DNA from: Sipunculus nudus | Taxonomy: Eukaryota > Annelida > Sipuncula > Golfingiida > Sipunculidae | Assembly (NCBI GenBank): GCA_026874595.1 | Contig: CM049316.1 | Coordinates: 52,647,676 to 52,711,675 of the forward strand | DNA: 64,000 nt | Direction: 5' to 3' | In this document: positions 1 through 12,093 of the stretch, piece by piece | How the letters are laid out: every line of letters starts with the position of its first letter | How positions within the stretch are numbered: the first letter of the stretch is position 1 | The notes under the pieces: generated by a model | The model's input: only the letters and a program-made list of their open reading frames with translations | Told to the model about the DNA's origin: nothing | The model's database searches: none | Translations under genes and position numbers: made by a program

Positions 1-79
1 GTACATATGTTTGTGTATATGTCGGCATGCACAGGATCGGACAGACGAATGAAATAATTTATTAACACAAACAAACACA

Positions 80-107
80 ATATATATATATATATATATA
101 CACACAC
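80..107. repeat. (TA)n(CA)n microsatellite
   Basis: About ten TA dinucleotides run directly into about four CA dinucleotides. The flanks are AT-rich and show no recognisable gene. Confidence 0.95.
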
Positions 108-377
108 CTTTGGATAAATGTTCCTGTCTTTTGTCTTAATTATTAGTATAAATTCTTACTATATACAACTACATACAAAAAAATAATAATAACAAAAAGA
201 CAGATTATAATGCTGAGAATTAGAGAGCTGTGATTGAAATTTGAAAACCAGACAAAGGCCACAGAGCCGGAAAAGGTCAGGTCGGTTTCTTATGATTAAA
301 TAAAGAGGCCGGGGAAATGTTTGATGAAGACTTGCTAAGAAAAAAACTCCCGCCGGAACAGAGCTAGCTTCTTTTTC

Positions 378-566
378 TTGAGGTGTGGCCATGTCGAAGC
401 ATGTCGCTTGCGTGGTAGCGCAAGGAGCCTAAACAACAGGTCAATTGACAGATGCCGTGTTCTGCTGCAAAACTCAGGGCCCGGGGTCACAAAAAACCCA
501 GGGCCTGTGCAACGTTTAATTTATACGCGATGTTCGGAGAGCGAGGCCCGTCACTGCTGCCTTTGA
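378..566 (+). other. Short ORF with degenerate 2A-like motif
   Basis: A 62-codon open frame contains LLQNSGPGVTKNPGP at residues 29-43, with the NPGP codons at 495-506. Ribosome-skipping 2A peptides end in D(V/I)ExNPGP, and such motifs sit at the N-terminus of many CR1/L2-type LINE proteins of invertebrates. Here the NPGP and the Leu-Leu upstream are kept, but the Asp and Glu positions read Gly and Thr, so skipping would be expected to fail. No reverse-transcriptase or endonuclease frame follows. The next frame (608-823) is unrecognised. It may be a dead 5' fragment of a LINE or a coincidence. Confidence 0.25.
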
Positions 567-1206
567 TCCTTTTCGTGTTTGTGGTCGATCAGTGTACTGT
601 ATTTTAATTGTTCAGCATTTTAATTACTTGCTTGTTTTACCCCGCGTGGCCGCATGGGACACGGGTGCCGGTAGACATGCACTTAACTCGTGCCGTTTCC
701 TTTTTATCTGTAAAAATCCCACTGAATGATTTATCAGTCTTAATCATCATGTCTAAGGTACGACGGGCCGCCCGCCAGGGGAAGCCTCACGCGGGAAGAG
801 CCCTGGCTTTTATTACGGACTAAAGCCAAAAGTTAATTCCTTCTGCTTATAAACTGTTTGTTTACAATTAAATAGACTCTATAAGCGAAAAGTCGATTCG
901 CATTATTAAGCGTTTTAAATATTTTGATTTGTTTTGTTTTTTATATATATATATATGTATATATATACATATATATACATATATACATAAAATACATATA
1001 TATACATACTAGTATATGCATATATATGTATATATATTAATAAAAAAATATATACAGATGTGTTTTTAAATTAAGGTAACTCCTTGAATATAGGAATATT
1101 GTTTAATTTCAGTTTACATATTTTGGTCATCTAGAAAATGAAGCCCGGACAAAGAAATATCATCATATTTCAAACAGTGTATATGTCTACAACATACATA
1201 TAATTT

Positions 1207-1256
<50 letters not shown>

Positions 1257-1372
1257 TCACCCATGGATCCCAAGATATGCATGGATAAAAACAAATTATC
1301 AGCCATGCAGCCATGCAGGGATCGCCCATGCATGCACAAGTGTACTGCGTTGTACATACTAGTACTTGTACA
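567..1372. other. Anonymous DNA with two TA-rich tracts
   Basis: No gene is recognised. TA/TATG-rich simple sequence lies at about 940-1048 and an almost pure (AT)n tract at 1211-1253. The stretch 750-830 is GC-richer, but its frame (up to 823) matches nothing I know. Confidence 0.7.
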
Positions 1373-1374
1373 TA

Positions 1375-1560
1375 CAGTGAAACCTCGTTGTGTCGAACTC
1401 GCTACAGTCGAATACCCTTCTTATGTCGAAGTAAAAGACTCGATATTCCGGACAACTTTAGTTAAATTATTATACCATATAAAACCCGCTTGTGTCGAAC
1501 TTCGGATGTGTCGAAGTTTTCTGAGGGTCCCTTCGACTTCGACACAACGAGGTTTCACTG
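1375..1560. mobile_element. TA-flanked MITE, pogo/Tigger-like ends
   Basis: The two ends are perfect inverted repeats of about 23 bp beginning CAGTGAAACCTCGTTGTGTC, flanked on both sides by TA (1373-1374 and 1561-1562). The symmetry extends about four bases outside the element (ACAT/ATGT). TGTCGAA recurs inside each end (for example near 1425, 1493 and 1509), as expected for repeated transposase-binding sites. Length is 186 bp with no coding capacity. TA target duplication and CAG...CTG ends are typical of pogo/Tigger-type Tc1/mariner elements, so this is a non-autonomous copy. Confidence 0.85.
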
Positions 1561-1562
1561 TA

Positions 1563-3401
1563 TGTGCATAAATAAATGTAATGACCCTCCAATTATATAT
1601 ATATATAGCATGGCGAAAATATATGACGCTATAAATATGTATACATATGGCTATGCAATTAAGATTGATAAATAATAATTAAAACGTCTGAAAAACCAAT
1701 TCGGAGATGAACATGACATAAATGTATACTAAATCGACATTCCAATGCGTGTGCATGTAGTAATGAATAAATTAACCCATGGATTACCCCAAGCGGAATT
1801 CTTGAAATCATCATGCACACGGCCGTCTGTTTAATATTGTTTTCGTGCATGGCTTTGTTATTGGCTGTCAACAACCAACTTGATTGTACAGATGTCATAG
1901 GAGGTATGACTTGACAGGTATAACCTGACAGAGTCTGCACTATATCGGAAGATATATGTCAGGGTCAGAGGGGATGGCTTATATATCCTTGTAACAATAT
2001 CCGATCCTTGTAACAATATTGTCTTGTCGTACATTCCAAAACCCTAAGGCATTGGTAAAATAACAATTATATTTATATATTTATATCATTATTAATTTAA
2101 AATCATCTGACAAATGTTATATATGGCACTTTAATTGTTACAAGATACATGGGAAGCTTTATAAAAATAACTCGTGCTGACAGTATATATAAGACTTCTG
2201 TATACTTATATACAGCCAGTATATATTTATATACTTGTATATAGACATAATAATATACTCTGCTTGCTTGCTATACAGGATTACTGATGACAGCACTGGA
2301 ACATGCCTTGGCAGATTCAGGACATATATACAAAGGAATATCTGGTGAAATTTTCGAGATCTTATACACATGTGGAAAAAATATTTGCACCGGCGCGATC
2401 TTTGGCGCAAAACAAACATAACACGCACGCCACCTGGTGGCTGTACAGCGCCACTTCACAAATTAAGATTTTTCATGCTTCCATCCGATCTTTCTTTTCC
2501 TTGTTCACTTTTGAAATGCGCAAGCTCGGGTCTCTATAGTCACACAGTCTTGCTATGTTAGACAGACGCACATATAGACTGTGTTTACTCACACACAGAA
2601 CCATAACAACGTATATAACATGTGAACTGGAGATACCAAGCCCGTGTATCGGGGTGGTAAGCCGGGAAACTTTTGTATTGAACAAAATAAGCTAATAACG
2701 TGAGAAAATACACCTTTAACAGACCTTTAATGAACCTTTAACGAACGGACAATGAACGACGGAGAAAGGGCTATGACTATAGTTAAGATTACCTTTTGTC
2801 AACACTTCTAAAACATTTAACATTTATTATATAATTGATATCAATGTATAAATGCTTTGAATAACACTGATCATGGTTTATCATGACTATGTTTCTGCAA
2901 AACGATCTGTTTGGTCTAAAAGCTACTATTCACCTGCATTTCATGGTTTCGATAGAAACTAAAATTAAACATGGATCATCATTTTCAAACATTTACTGAC
3001 ATTTTTACCAGAGGCATATCAGCGAGTTCATTAGGGGCAGGGAAGAACAGTCGTGTGAGTAATAGAAAATACCTCACTTGAAGCCTCGTTGACTCGAGGG
3101 ACGGAGAGCCAGAATTTTGTTTCATTTTGTTTAAACGGTCTCACTTTGAGGAGTGACGCGCTGGCACGGGGTAATTGTAACACCTGTGACACTGGTAACA
3201 AGGGCGTTGGGTGGTGTGTAGTCTGAGGCTTATATTGTAGAAACTCTTACTGTATGGCTATCGGACTCAATACATGGCAGGGCTTAATAATATCTAGCCC
3301 GATTTAATCGGACTACCATGCTGCCGTCGAGTGTTTGTTAACTGGCATTTGATTGGCTGCTAGTTACATCATACACGATGTTTTTCAGCAGACACCGACT
3401 A
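1563..3401. other. Anonymous AT-rich DNA
   Basis: I see no gene or transposon in this stretch. Small features are a short duplication around TCCTTGTAACAATAT (1985-2025), a GC-rich palindrome at 2429-2441 listed separately, and short repeats of ACCTTTAA at 2711-2740. The open frames here are short and lack recognisable motifs. Confidence 0.6.
2429..2441. promoter_or_regulatory. Possible CTCF-like palindromic site
   Basis: GCCACCTGGTGGC reads on the minus strand as GCCACCAGGTGGC, close to the bilaterian CTCF core (CCACNAGGTGGC). It lies in a locally CpG-rich patch (2390-2465). One 13-bp match in 64 kb is weak evidence, and an E-box-containing chance palindrome is equally possible. Confidence 0.2.
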
Positions 3402-3421
3402 CCCCCCCCCCCCCCCCCCCC
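3402..3421. repeat. Poly(C) tract, 20 nt
   Basis: An uninterrupted run of 20 cytosines. Its exact length may be affected by sequencing. Confidence 0.95.
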
Positions 3422-3631
3422 AAACCTGGTGTCTTGGTCCATCATAACCTATCATTCCAGGCAGCGGTAAAATCAGTAGCTTCTTTAGAACAGCAAGATT
3501 TCCGCTGCCTCGGGAGCATGGCCTACTTCCTGTAAGGCATCTGTGACTGATGTATAATTTTTTAACTACATGTTTATTAGTAACCGAAGGTGGTTGATTG
3601 CACATTGTTAATGTGCATAGGTATTGTTGTT

Positions 3632-3851
3632 GGGGCCTGGACAGTGGAGGAGTAAAATGCTAGGTTCTCTCCGCTTGCGGCCCGGGTTCGATCCCCGGCG
3701 TGGCTATGAGTGTAGTTTGTTGTTTGCCCGTTCAAGGCCGGTGGTTTTCTGCCTAAATAAAGACTACCGAACGCTACCATTTGAGCCTGGGAGAGTCCCT
3801 TGATTAGTTGTATTAAGTATTTGTACAATCCATGTAAAATAAATTAGTTTA
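3632..3851 (+). mobile_element. tRNA-derived SINE, copy 1
   Basis: It starts GGGGCCTGGACAG and carries a perfect tRNA-type B box (GGTTCGATCCC) inside GGCCCGGGTTCGATCCCC at about 3679-3696. It then has a central conserved segment (GGCCGGTGGTTTTCT) and a tail ending in ATGTAAAATAAA. It aligns along its length with 43808-44049. The RNA polymerase III A box is damaged relative to that copy, and the middle of the central domain is missing, replaced by CTGCCTAAATA. It is a decayed retroposed copy, not a tRNA gene. Confidence 0.88.
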
Positions 3852-4890
3852 TATTTTTGTTGGTGAACATAGCAATCTTTTGTCATTTACAAAGTTCTGG
3901 TTCGTCTGAATTGTCGCAATATGTCGCTGTTGGAAGTCTTTGGCCCCCCAATGTTTAAAACTTAAGAGAATACCTGCAATTTTTTCTGTGAAATTGTATC
4001 TGGAGAGCTCTAGATATTTTCAGCCACCATAGGAACGTCAAATCTGTTCACCCGCGGCCTCCTTGAGAGACGTCTCTGGTTCCCTCTTTGTTTTTATTCA
4101 AGGCCTGAGCGGTCGCACAATAAATAACAGATTAAGATCACTGATACCCAATAACCGCTACCACAGGGGGCACCACAAGCAGACCTGAGGAATATTTTTA
4201 TCAAGGCATTCCCTCTTGCACAAGCGCATGCAGAGCAGGCGGAATGATTTTAGTTGTTTCTTTTTTTTTTTTCTGTTCTTGAATGTAGACTTGTTTCTAG
4301 TGGAAGACCATTGTAGCTTTAAGTAAGCGCGACAAACAAAGCAGTTTTTTAAGAGAAAAATAAAATGATAATTACACAACTGTCTTGCGATATTCATGGA
4401 TAAAACTTGAATTCCGATTTATTCAAGAATAAAGAGTTTAATTTGTTTAATTGCAAATCAGATTTTGCATGGGCTTCCTCGTGAGAATCTTAGTGTATTT
4501 GGGTGGAGGGTGACGCTCTCCCCATAATTACTAGACACATTCATCTTATATATATATCTTATATACATATCCTAGAGTTTTGGTGTAACATAATACGACA
4601 TATAAGATTGATTTAAGCGCTTTACTTTTCAGAACGTTATATATGCCTTTTATGTCATGATAATTACATTGAACCTAAAAAGAAATTATAAAAACGTGCA
4701 GATATGTAAATTATTAAGAAATTCAGAAAGAAGTTATAAAACACGTACACACGTACAATACAAAAACCTACACACACACACACACAAGAAATGCTCATAA
4801 TTTTCTGCCTGCACAAATTTAAAAAGATATGCATTTGTAGACTTTTGTATTGTTGTGATAACATGTTCAACTGTTTCCTTACTTTGTTGA
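3852..4890. other. Anonymous DNA
   Basis: No gene is recognised. It contains a T-rich run (about 4258-4272), a short (CA)n at about 4771-4787, and an AT-rich approach to the satellite array. The minus-strand open frames here (4158-4397, 4664-4870) are low-complexity and unsupported. Confidence 0.6.
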
Positions 4891-7800
4891 ACTATTTGCA
4901 TTACCTGATGGGCCTGCCTCCCTGTCTGCTGACCAACACGACTAACTGCATTACCTGATGAGCCTGCCTCCCTGTCTACTGACCAACACGACTAACTGCA
5001 TTACCTGATGAGCCTGCCTCGCTGTCTGCTGACCAACACGACTAACTGCATTACCTGATGAGCCTGCCTCCCTGTCTACTGACCAACACGACTAACTGCA
5101 TTACCTGATGAGCCTGCCTCCCTGTCTACTGACCAACACGACTAACTGCATGACCTGATGAGCCTGCCTCCCTGTCTACTGACCCACACGACTAACTGCA
5201 TTACCTGATGAGCCTGCCTCCCTGTCTGCTGACCAAGACGACTAACTGCATTACCTGATGAGCCTGCCTCCCTGTCTGCTGACCCACACGACTAACTGCA
5301 TTACCTGATGAGCCTGCCTCCCTGTCTACTGACCAACACGACTAACTGCATTACCTGATGAGCCTGCCTCCCTGTCTACTGACCAACACGACTAACTGCA
5401 TGACCTGATGAGCCTGCCTCCCTGTCTACTGACCAACACGACTAACTGCATTACCTGATGAGCCTGCCTCCCTGTCTGCTGACCAAGACGACTAACTGCA
5501 TTACCTGATGAGCCTGCCTCCCTGTCTGCTGACCCACACGACTAACTGCATTACCTGATGAGCCTGCCTCCCTGTCTACTGACCAACACGACTAACTGCA
5601 TTACCTGATGAGCCTGCCTCCCTGTCTACTGACCAACACGACTAACTGCATGACCTGATGAGCCTGCCTCCCTGTCTACTGACCCACACGACTAACTGCA
5701 TTACCTGATGTGCCTGCCTCCCTGTCTACTGACCCACACGACTACTTGCATTACCTGATGAGCCTGCCTCCCTGTCTGCTGACCAACACGACTAACTGCA
5801 TGACCTGATGTGCCTGCCTCCCTGTCTGCTGACCCACACGACTAACTGCATTACCTGATGAGCCTGCCTCCCTGTCTACTGACCAACACGACTAACTGCA
5901 TTACCTGATGAGCCTGCCTCCCTGTCTTCTGACCAACACGACTAACTGCATTACCTGATGAGCCTGCCTCCCTGTCTGCTGACCATCACGACTAACTGCA
6001 TTACCTGATGAGCCTGCCTCCCTGTCTACTGACCAACACGACTAACTGCATGACCTGATGTGCCTGCCTCCCTGTCTGCTGACCCACACGACTAACTGCA
6101 TTACCTGATGAGCCTGCCTCCCTGTCTGCTGACCCACACGACTAACTGCATTACCTGATGAGCCTGCCTCCCTGTCTGCTGACCAAGACGACTAACTGCA
6201 TGACCTGATGTGCCTGCCTCCCTGTCTACTGACCCACACGACTAACTGCATTACCTGATGAGCCTGCCTCCCTGTCTGCTGACCAAGACGACTAACTGCA
6301 TTACCTGATGAGCCTGCCTCCCTGTCTACTGACCCACACGACTAACTGCATTACCTGATGAGCCTGCCTCCCTGTCTACTGACCCACACGACTAACTGCA
6401 TTACCTGATGTGCCTGCCTCCCTGTCTACTGACCAACACGACTAACTGCATTACCTGATGAGCCTGCCTCCCTGTCTACTGACCAACACGACTAACTACA
6501 TTACCTGACGAGCCTGCCTCCCTGTCTGCTGACCCACACGACTAACTGCATTACCTGATGAGCCTGCCTCCCTGTCTACTGACCCACACGACTAACTGCA
6601 TGACCTGATGAGCCTGCCTCCCTGTCTGCTGACCAACACGACTAACTGCATTACCTGATGAGCCTGCCTCCCTGTCTACTGACCCACACGACTAACTGCA
6701 TGACCTGATGTGCCTGCCTCCCTGTCTGCTGACCAAGACGACTAACTGCATTACCTGATGAGCCTGCCTCCCTGTCTACTGACCCACACGACTAACTGCA
6801 TTACCTGATGAGCCTGCCTCCCTGTCTACTGACCCACACGACTAACTGCATTACCTGATGTGCCTGCCTCCCTGTCTACTGACCAACACGACTAACTGCA
6901 TTACCTGATGAGCCTGCCTCCCTGTCTACTGACCAACACGACTAACTGCATTACCTGATGAGCCTGCCTCCCTGTCTACTGACCAACACGACTAACTGCA
7001 TTACCTGATGAGCCTGCCTCCCTGTCTACTGACCCACACGACTAACTGCATTACCTGATGAGCCTGCCTCCCTGTCTGCTGACCAACACGACTAACTGCA
7101 TTACCTGATGAGCCTGCCTCCCTGTCTGCTGACCCACACGACTAACTGCATGACCTGATGTGCCTGCCTCCCTGTCTGCTGACCCACACGACTAACTGCA
7201 TGACCTGATGTGCCTGCCCCTGTCTACTGACCCACACGACTAACTGCATTACCTGATGTGCCTGCCTCCCTGTCTACTGACCAACACGACTAACTGCATT
7301 ACCTGATGAGCCTGCCTCCCTGTCTGCTGACCAACACGACTAACTGCATTACCTGATGAGCCTGCCTCCCTGTCTGCTGACCAACACGACTAACTGCATT
7401 ACCTGATGAGCCTGCCTCCCTGTCTGCTGACCCACACGACTAACTGCATGACCTGATGAGCCTGCCTCCCTGTCTACTGACCCACACGACTAACTGCATG
7501 ACCTGATGTGCCTGCCTCCCTGTCTACTGACCAACACGACTAACTGCATTACCTGATGAGCCTGCCTCCCTGTCTGCTGACCCACACGACTAACTGCATT
7601 ACCTGATGAGCCTGCCTCCCTGTCTGCTGACCCACACGACTAACTGCATTACCTGATGAGCCTGCCTCCCTGTCTACTGACCAACACGACTAACTGCATT
7701 ACCTGATGAGCCTGCCTCCCTGTCTGCTGACCCACACGACTAACTGCATTACCTGATGAGCCTGCCTCCCTGTCTACTGACCAACACGACTAACTGCATT

Positions 7801-9735
7801 ACCTGATGAGCCTGCCTCCCTGTCTGCTGACCCACACGACTAACTGCATTACCTGATGAGCCTGCCTCCCTGTCTGCTGACCCACACGACTAACTGCATT
7901 ACCTGATGAGCCTGCCTCCCTGTCTACTGACCAAGACGACTAACTGCATTACCTGATGAGCCTGCCTCCCTGTCTACTGACCAACACGACTAACTGCATT
8001 ACCTGATGAGCCTGCCTCCCTGTCTACTGACCCACACGACTAACTGCATTACCTGATGTGCCTGCCTCCCTGTCTGCTGACCCACACGACTAACTGCATT
8101 ACCTGATGAGCCTGCCTCCCTGTCTGCTGACCCACACGACTAACTGCATTACCTGATGAGCCTGCCTCCCTGTCTACTGACCCACACGACTAACTGCATT
8201 ACCTGATGTGCCTGCCTCCCTGTCTGCTGACCCACACGACTAACTGCATTACCTGATGAGCCTGCCTCCCTGTCTGCTGACCCACACGACTAACTGCATT
8301 ACCTGATGAGCCTGCCTCCCTGTCTGCTGACCCACACGACTAACTGCATTACCTGATGAGCCTGCCTCCCTGTCTGCTGACCCACACGACTAACTGCATT
8401 ACCTGATGAGCCTGCCTCCCTGTCTACTGACCAACACGACTAACTGCATTACCTGATGTGCCTGCCTCCCTGTCTGCTGACCCACACGACTAACTGCATT
8501 ACCTGATGAGCCTGCCTCCCTGTCTGCTGACCCACACGACTAACTGCATTACCTGATGAGCCTGCCTCCCTGTCTACTGACCCACACGACTAACTGCATT
8601 ACCTGATGTGCCTGCCTCCCTGTCTACTGACCCACACGACTAACTGCATTACCTGATGAGCCTGCCTTCCTGTCTACTGACCAACACGACTAACTGCATT
8701 ACCTGATGAGCCTGCCTCCCTGTCTGCTGACCAAGACGACTAACTGCATGACCTGATGTGCCTGCCTCCCTGTCTGCTGACCCACACGACTAACTGCATT
8801 ACCTGATGAGCCTGCCTCCCTGTCTACTGACCAACACGACTAACTGCATTACCTGATGAGCCTGCCTCCCTGTCTACTGACCAACACGACTAACTGCATT
8901 ACCTGATGAGCCGGCCTCCCTGTCTACTGACCAACACGACTAACTGCATTACCTGATGAGCCTGCCTCCCTGTCTGCTGACCCACACGACTAACTGCATT
9001 ACCTGATGAGCCTGCCTCCCTGTCTACTGACCAACACGACTAACTGCATTACCTGATGTGCCTGCCTCCCTGTTTACTGACCAACACGACTAACTGCATT
9101 ACCTGATGAGCCTGCCTCCCTGTCTGCTGACCAAGACGACTAACTGCATGACCTGATGTGCCTGCCTCCCTGTCTGCTGACCCACACGACTAACTGCATT
9201 ACCTGATGAGCCTGCCTCCCTGTCTACTGACCCACACGACTAACTGCATTACCTGATGAGCCTGCCTCCCTGTCTGCTGACCAACACGACTAACTGCATT
9301 ACCTGATGAGCCTGCCTCCCTGTCTACTGACCCACACGACTAACTGCATTACCTGATGAGCCTGCCGCCCTGTCTACTGACCCACACGACTAACTGCATG
9401 ACCTGATATGCCTGCCTCCCTGTCTGCTGACCCACACAACTAACTTCATGACCTGATATGCCTGCCTCTCTGTATACTGACCCACACGACTAACTGCATG
9501 ACCTGATATGCCTGCCTCCCTGCTGTTGACCCACACAACTAACTGCATGACCTGATATGCCTGCCTCCCTGTCTACTGACCCACACGACTAACTGCATGA
9601 CCTGATATGCCTGCCTCCCTGTCTGCTGTCCCACACAACTAAATGCATGACCTGTTATACCTGCCTCTCTGTCTACTGACCCACACGACTAACTGCATGA
9701 CCAAATGAGCCTGCCTCTGCTGACCCACAGGGGCC
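4891..9735. repeat. 50-bp satellite array, about 96 copies
   Basis: A 50-bp unit (TTACCTGATGAGCCTGCCTC, then CCTGTCTACTGACCAACACG, then ACTAACTGCA) repeats head to tail from 4901. Units differ at four main positions: TTACC/TGACC, AGCC/TGCC, CTACT/CTGCT, and CCAACACG/CCCACACG/CCAAGACG. The order of variants recurs in blocks; five-unit (250-bp) blocks repeat around 5101-5650. One 48-bp unit lies near 7211. The last six or so units (from about 9400) are much more diverged (GATATGCC variants, indels), as expected at an array edge. The 50-bp period is not a multiple of three, so no frame stays open. Confidence 0.97.
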
Positions 9736-10235
9736 CTAGAAGCCATTTGTATATACACAAACGGCAGTGCATGTACAGTAGGGAGGTACGGATGGTCAAA
9801 AGTACTGTGAAGAATGCTTACTTTTTTTAATTAAAATTTGGATTAGAATTTGGATTAAAATCCAACTTTTACACGACAGGTTTAACGCTTATTTGACAAA
9901 TAAACCTGTGTAAGATTTATCTTTGGAAAACAAGCATTTTGTTTCGAAGCATTTCGGTATCGGTCACTTAAACTCCATTTTGGTTCGTTTTCCTACTGTG
10001 ATAAGCGAGTCCAGTTAATCGTTTAAGGTGCTGTATCATGTGAAACTTATAAGCTGCATCAGGCACATGCAACTACAAGAGGTAGCCTGCCATGGAGTAT
10101 ATGGAATCAGTAGGCATATCCCCCACAGTACTGCATGTTAACGACCTATTGATGAGAGCAGCAAGGTAACTTAGGAGCATTATATAAATGCAGCGGCCCA
10201 ACCAATAAAAATTGAACGTAACATTTTGTAACCTT

Positions 10236-10238
<3 letters not shown>
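9736..10238. other. Anonymous DNA
   Basis: No gene is recognised between the satellite and the next microsatellite. The only structure seen is a small local repeat around GGATTAGAATTTGGATTAAA (9840-9865). Confidence 0.6.

Positions 10239-10317
<79 letters not shown>
10239..10317. repeat. (AT)n(AG)n compound microsatellite
   Basis: About 26 AT dinucleotides pass directly into about 13 AG dinucleotides (10291-10316). The minus-strand frame across it (10146-10565) is open only because of the repeat (Tyr-Ile and Ser-Leu runs). Confidence 0.95.
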
Positions 10318-10321
<4 letters not shown>

Positions 10322-10341
10322 CCTGAATACGTGCTTTCTGT

Positions 10342-10395
10342 AATATTGGTGCGCCCCGCGTGGCCAGAGATCTCAGACCAATATCCGCGGGGCGG
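10342..10395. other. Interleaved inverted repeats (A-B-A'-B')
   Basis: AATATTGG (10342-10349) pairs with CCAATAT (10378-10384), and GCGCCCCGCG (10351-10360) pairs with CGCGGGGCGG (10386-10395) with one mismatch. The arms alternate, so as RNA they could form a pseudoknot-like fold. The same pattern could arise from a small local inversion. The GC content stands out from the AT-rich surroundings. Confidence 0.4.
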
Positions 10396-10952
10396 CCGTA
10401 TTTATTAACTTTGTACATATTTGTGTTCTTTGAAGTTACATATAATATGTTAGCCAACCCCCTTAATGTACAGGTATGTTTAAAACGCCACGACGTGCTA
10501 TAAAGATTCACCGAGATGGAACCTGACACCTGTCGGTGAACAGGTGCGCAAACGCCCGGGGACAAAGAGTCATCCGAAGATGGTACATAATGTGGAATTT
10601 ATGGACGAGACATCGGCAAAGAAGGAACACATTTTGTAATTGTGAAAAAAAATGTTTGCAAATGTAACTACTGTATGCATGTTTGCTTTCACGGGAGAAT
10701 AAGTCTATCAGACTGACTTATAAACAAATTACTTTATGATTAAGATATGTATACGTGAGACGAAATAACAAATGTCATATATTAATTACATATTGGAGAC
10801 ACAAAAAAAGTTCAAAATGCTGAAAGTCGCGAAATGCCTTCAGGTGCCGCAAGCAGTGGAAAACGACACTAAGTGACCTTTAAACATAACCTAGCAGGTG
10901 TAAGCTTAATTTGAAAAAAATAAGGTGATGCCTTTCATTTCTTGGAATATCA
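10396..10952. other. Anonymous DNA
   Basis: No gene, RNA or repeat is recognised here. Confidence 0.6.
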
Positions 10953-11446
10953 ACGCGTATGTTCAGGGATCAGTTGGTATACTGCCAGCATGAGGCGTAT
11001 GTTCAGGGATCAGTTGGTATACTGTCAGCATGAGGCTTATGTTCAGGGATCAGTTGGTGCTGTCATCATGAGACGTATGTTCAGGGATCAGTTGGTATAC
11101 TGTCAGCATGAGGCGCATGTTCAGGGATCAGTTGGTATACTTTCAGCATGAGGCGTATGTTCAGGGATCAGTTGGTATACTGTCAGCATGAGGCGTATAT
11201 TCAGGGATCAGTTGGTATACTGTAATCATGAGGTCTATGTTCAGGGATCAGTTGGAATACTGTCAGCATGAGGCGCATTTTCAGGGATCAGTTGGTTTTC
11301 TCTCATCATGAGGCGTATGTTCAGGGATCAGTTGGTATACTGTCAGCATGAGGCGTGTATTCAGGGATCAGTTGATATACTGTAATCATGAGACGTATGT
11401 TCAGGGATCAGTTGGTATACTGTCATCATGAGACGTATGTTCAGGT
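10953..11446. repeat. 40-bp minisatellite, about 12 copies
   Basis: The unit is GTTCAGGGATCAGTTGGTAT followed by ACTGTCAGCATGAGGCGTAT. Unit starts fall at 10961, 11001, 11041, 11079, then every 40 bp to 11439. One unit is 38 bp. The plus-strand frame 10942-11151 lies inside the array and encodes nothing recognisable. Confidence 0.95.
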
Positions 11447-11669
11447 GGAGCCTAATTACAGGCTGAACAGGAATGACAGCTGAGGAAACCATCGGAGTTC
11501 AACTGGAATCACTCAGAAAATATCAAATTCATGTGTGAAAAGGTAAAATGTATTGCTACCAAATTTAGAAAGAACTGAATGTACAACTGCTATAACAGTA
11601 TACAACTACTACTGCTACTGCTACTACTACTACTGTTACAACTACTACTACTAGTACATACTAATGCTG

Positions 11670-11718
<49 letters not shown>

Positions 11719-12054
11719 AATACCATATAGTTGTAAAAAATATAACACCTGCCACCAGTGTATCACCACTTCACTACCGTTATAATTCAAATAATATTAA
11801 TCAAATAATAAATAGTACTCATTATTATTATCAGTATAATCATTATATTATTATTTTCCTTATCATTATCATAAGTTGATTTATTGTAGTTTTATTATTA
11901 TAATTAATATAAATAATAAATAGATTACTGTAGTATTATTTTTAATAGTAGTAGTATATTAGCGGCAGTAATGGTTACTGTAGCATTAGTAGTAGTATTG
12001 CTACTACTAAAATAAGTTGTTGCTTTCATTTTTAAATAAATATATATATATAAA

Positions 12055-12090
<36 letters not shown>
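11447..12090. repeat. Low-complexity region: (ACT)n, (AT)n, ATT-rich
   Basis: (ACT/GCT)n at about 11600-11652, (AT)n at 11673-11716, ATT/ATA-rich sequence to about 12000, and another (AT)n at about 12046-12087. The open frames on both strands (Leu-rich, Tyr-Ile) are products of the repeats. Confidence 0.85.

Positions 12091-12093
<3 letters not shown>

Noticed and set aside
3679-3696. tRNA gene at the perfect B box
   Set aside because: No cloverleaf can be completed around it, and the whole 220-bp SINE recurs at 43808.
4891-9735. CRISPR-like array
   Set aside because: The whole 50-bp unit repeats with no unique spacers, and the context is eukaryotic; it is a satellite.
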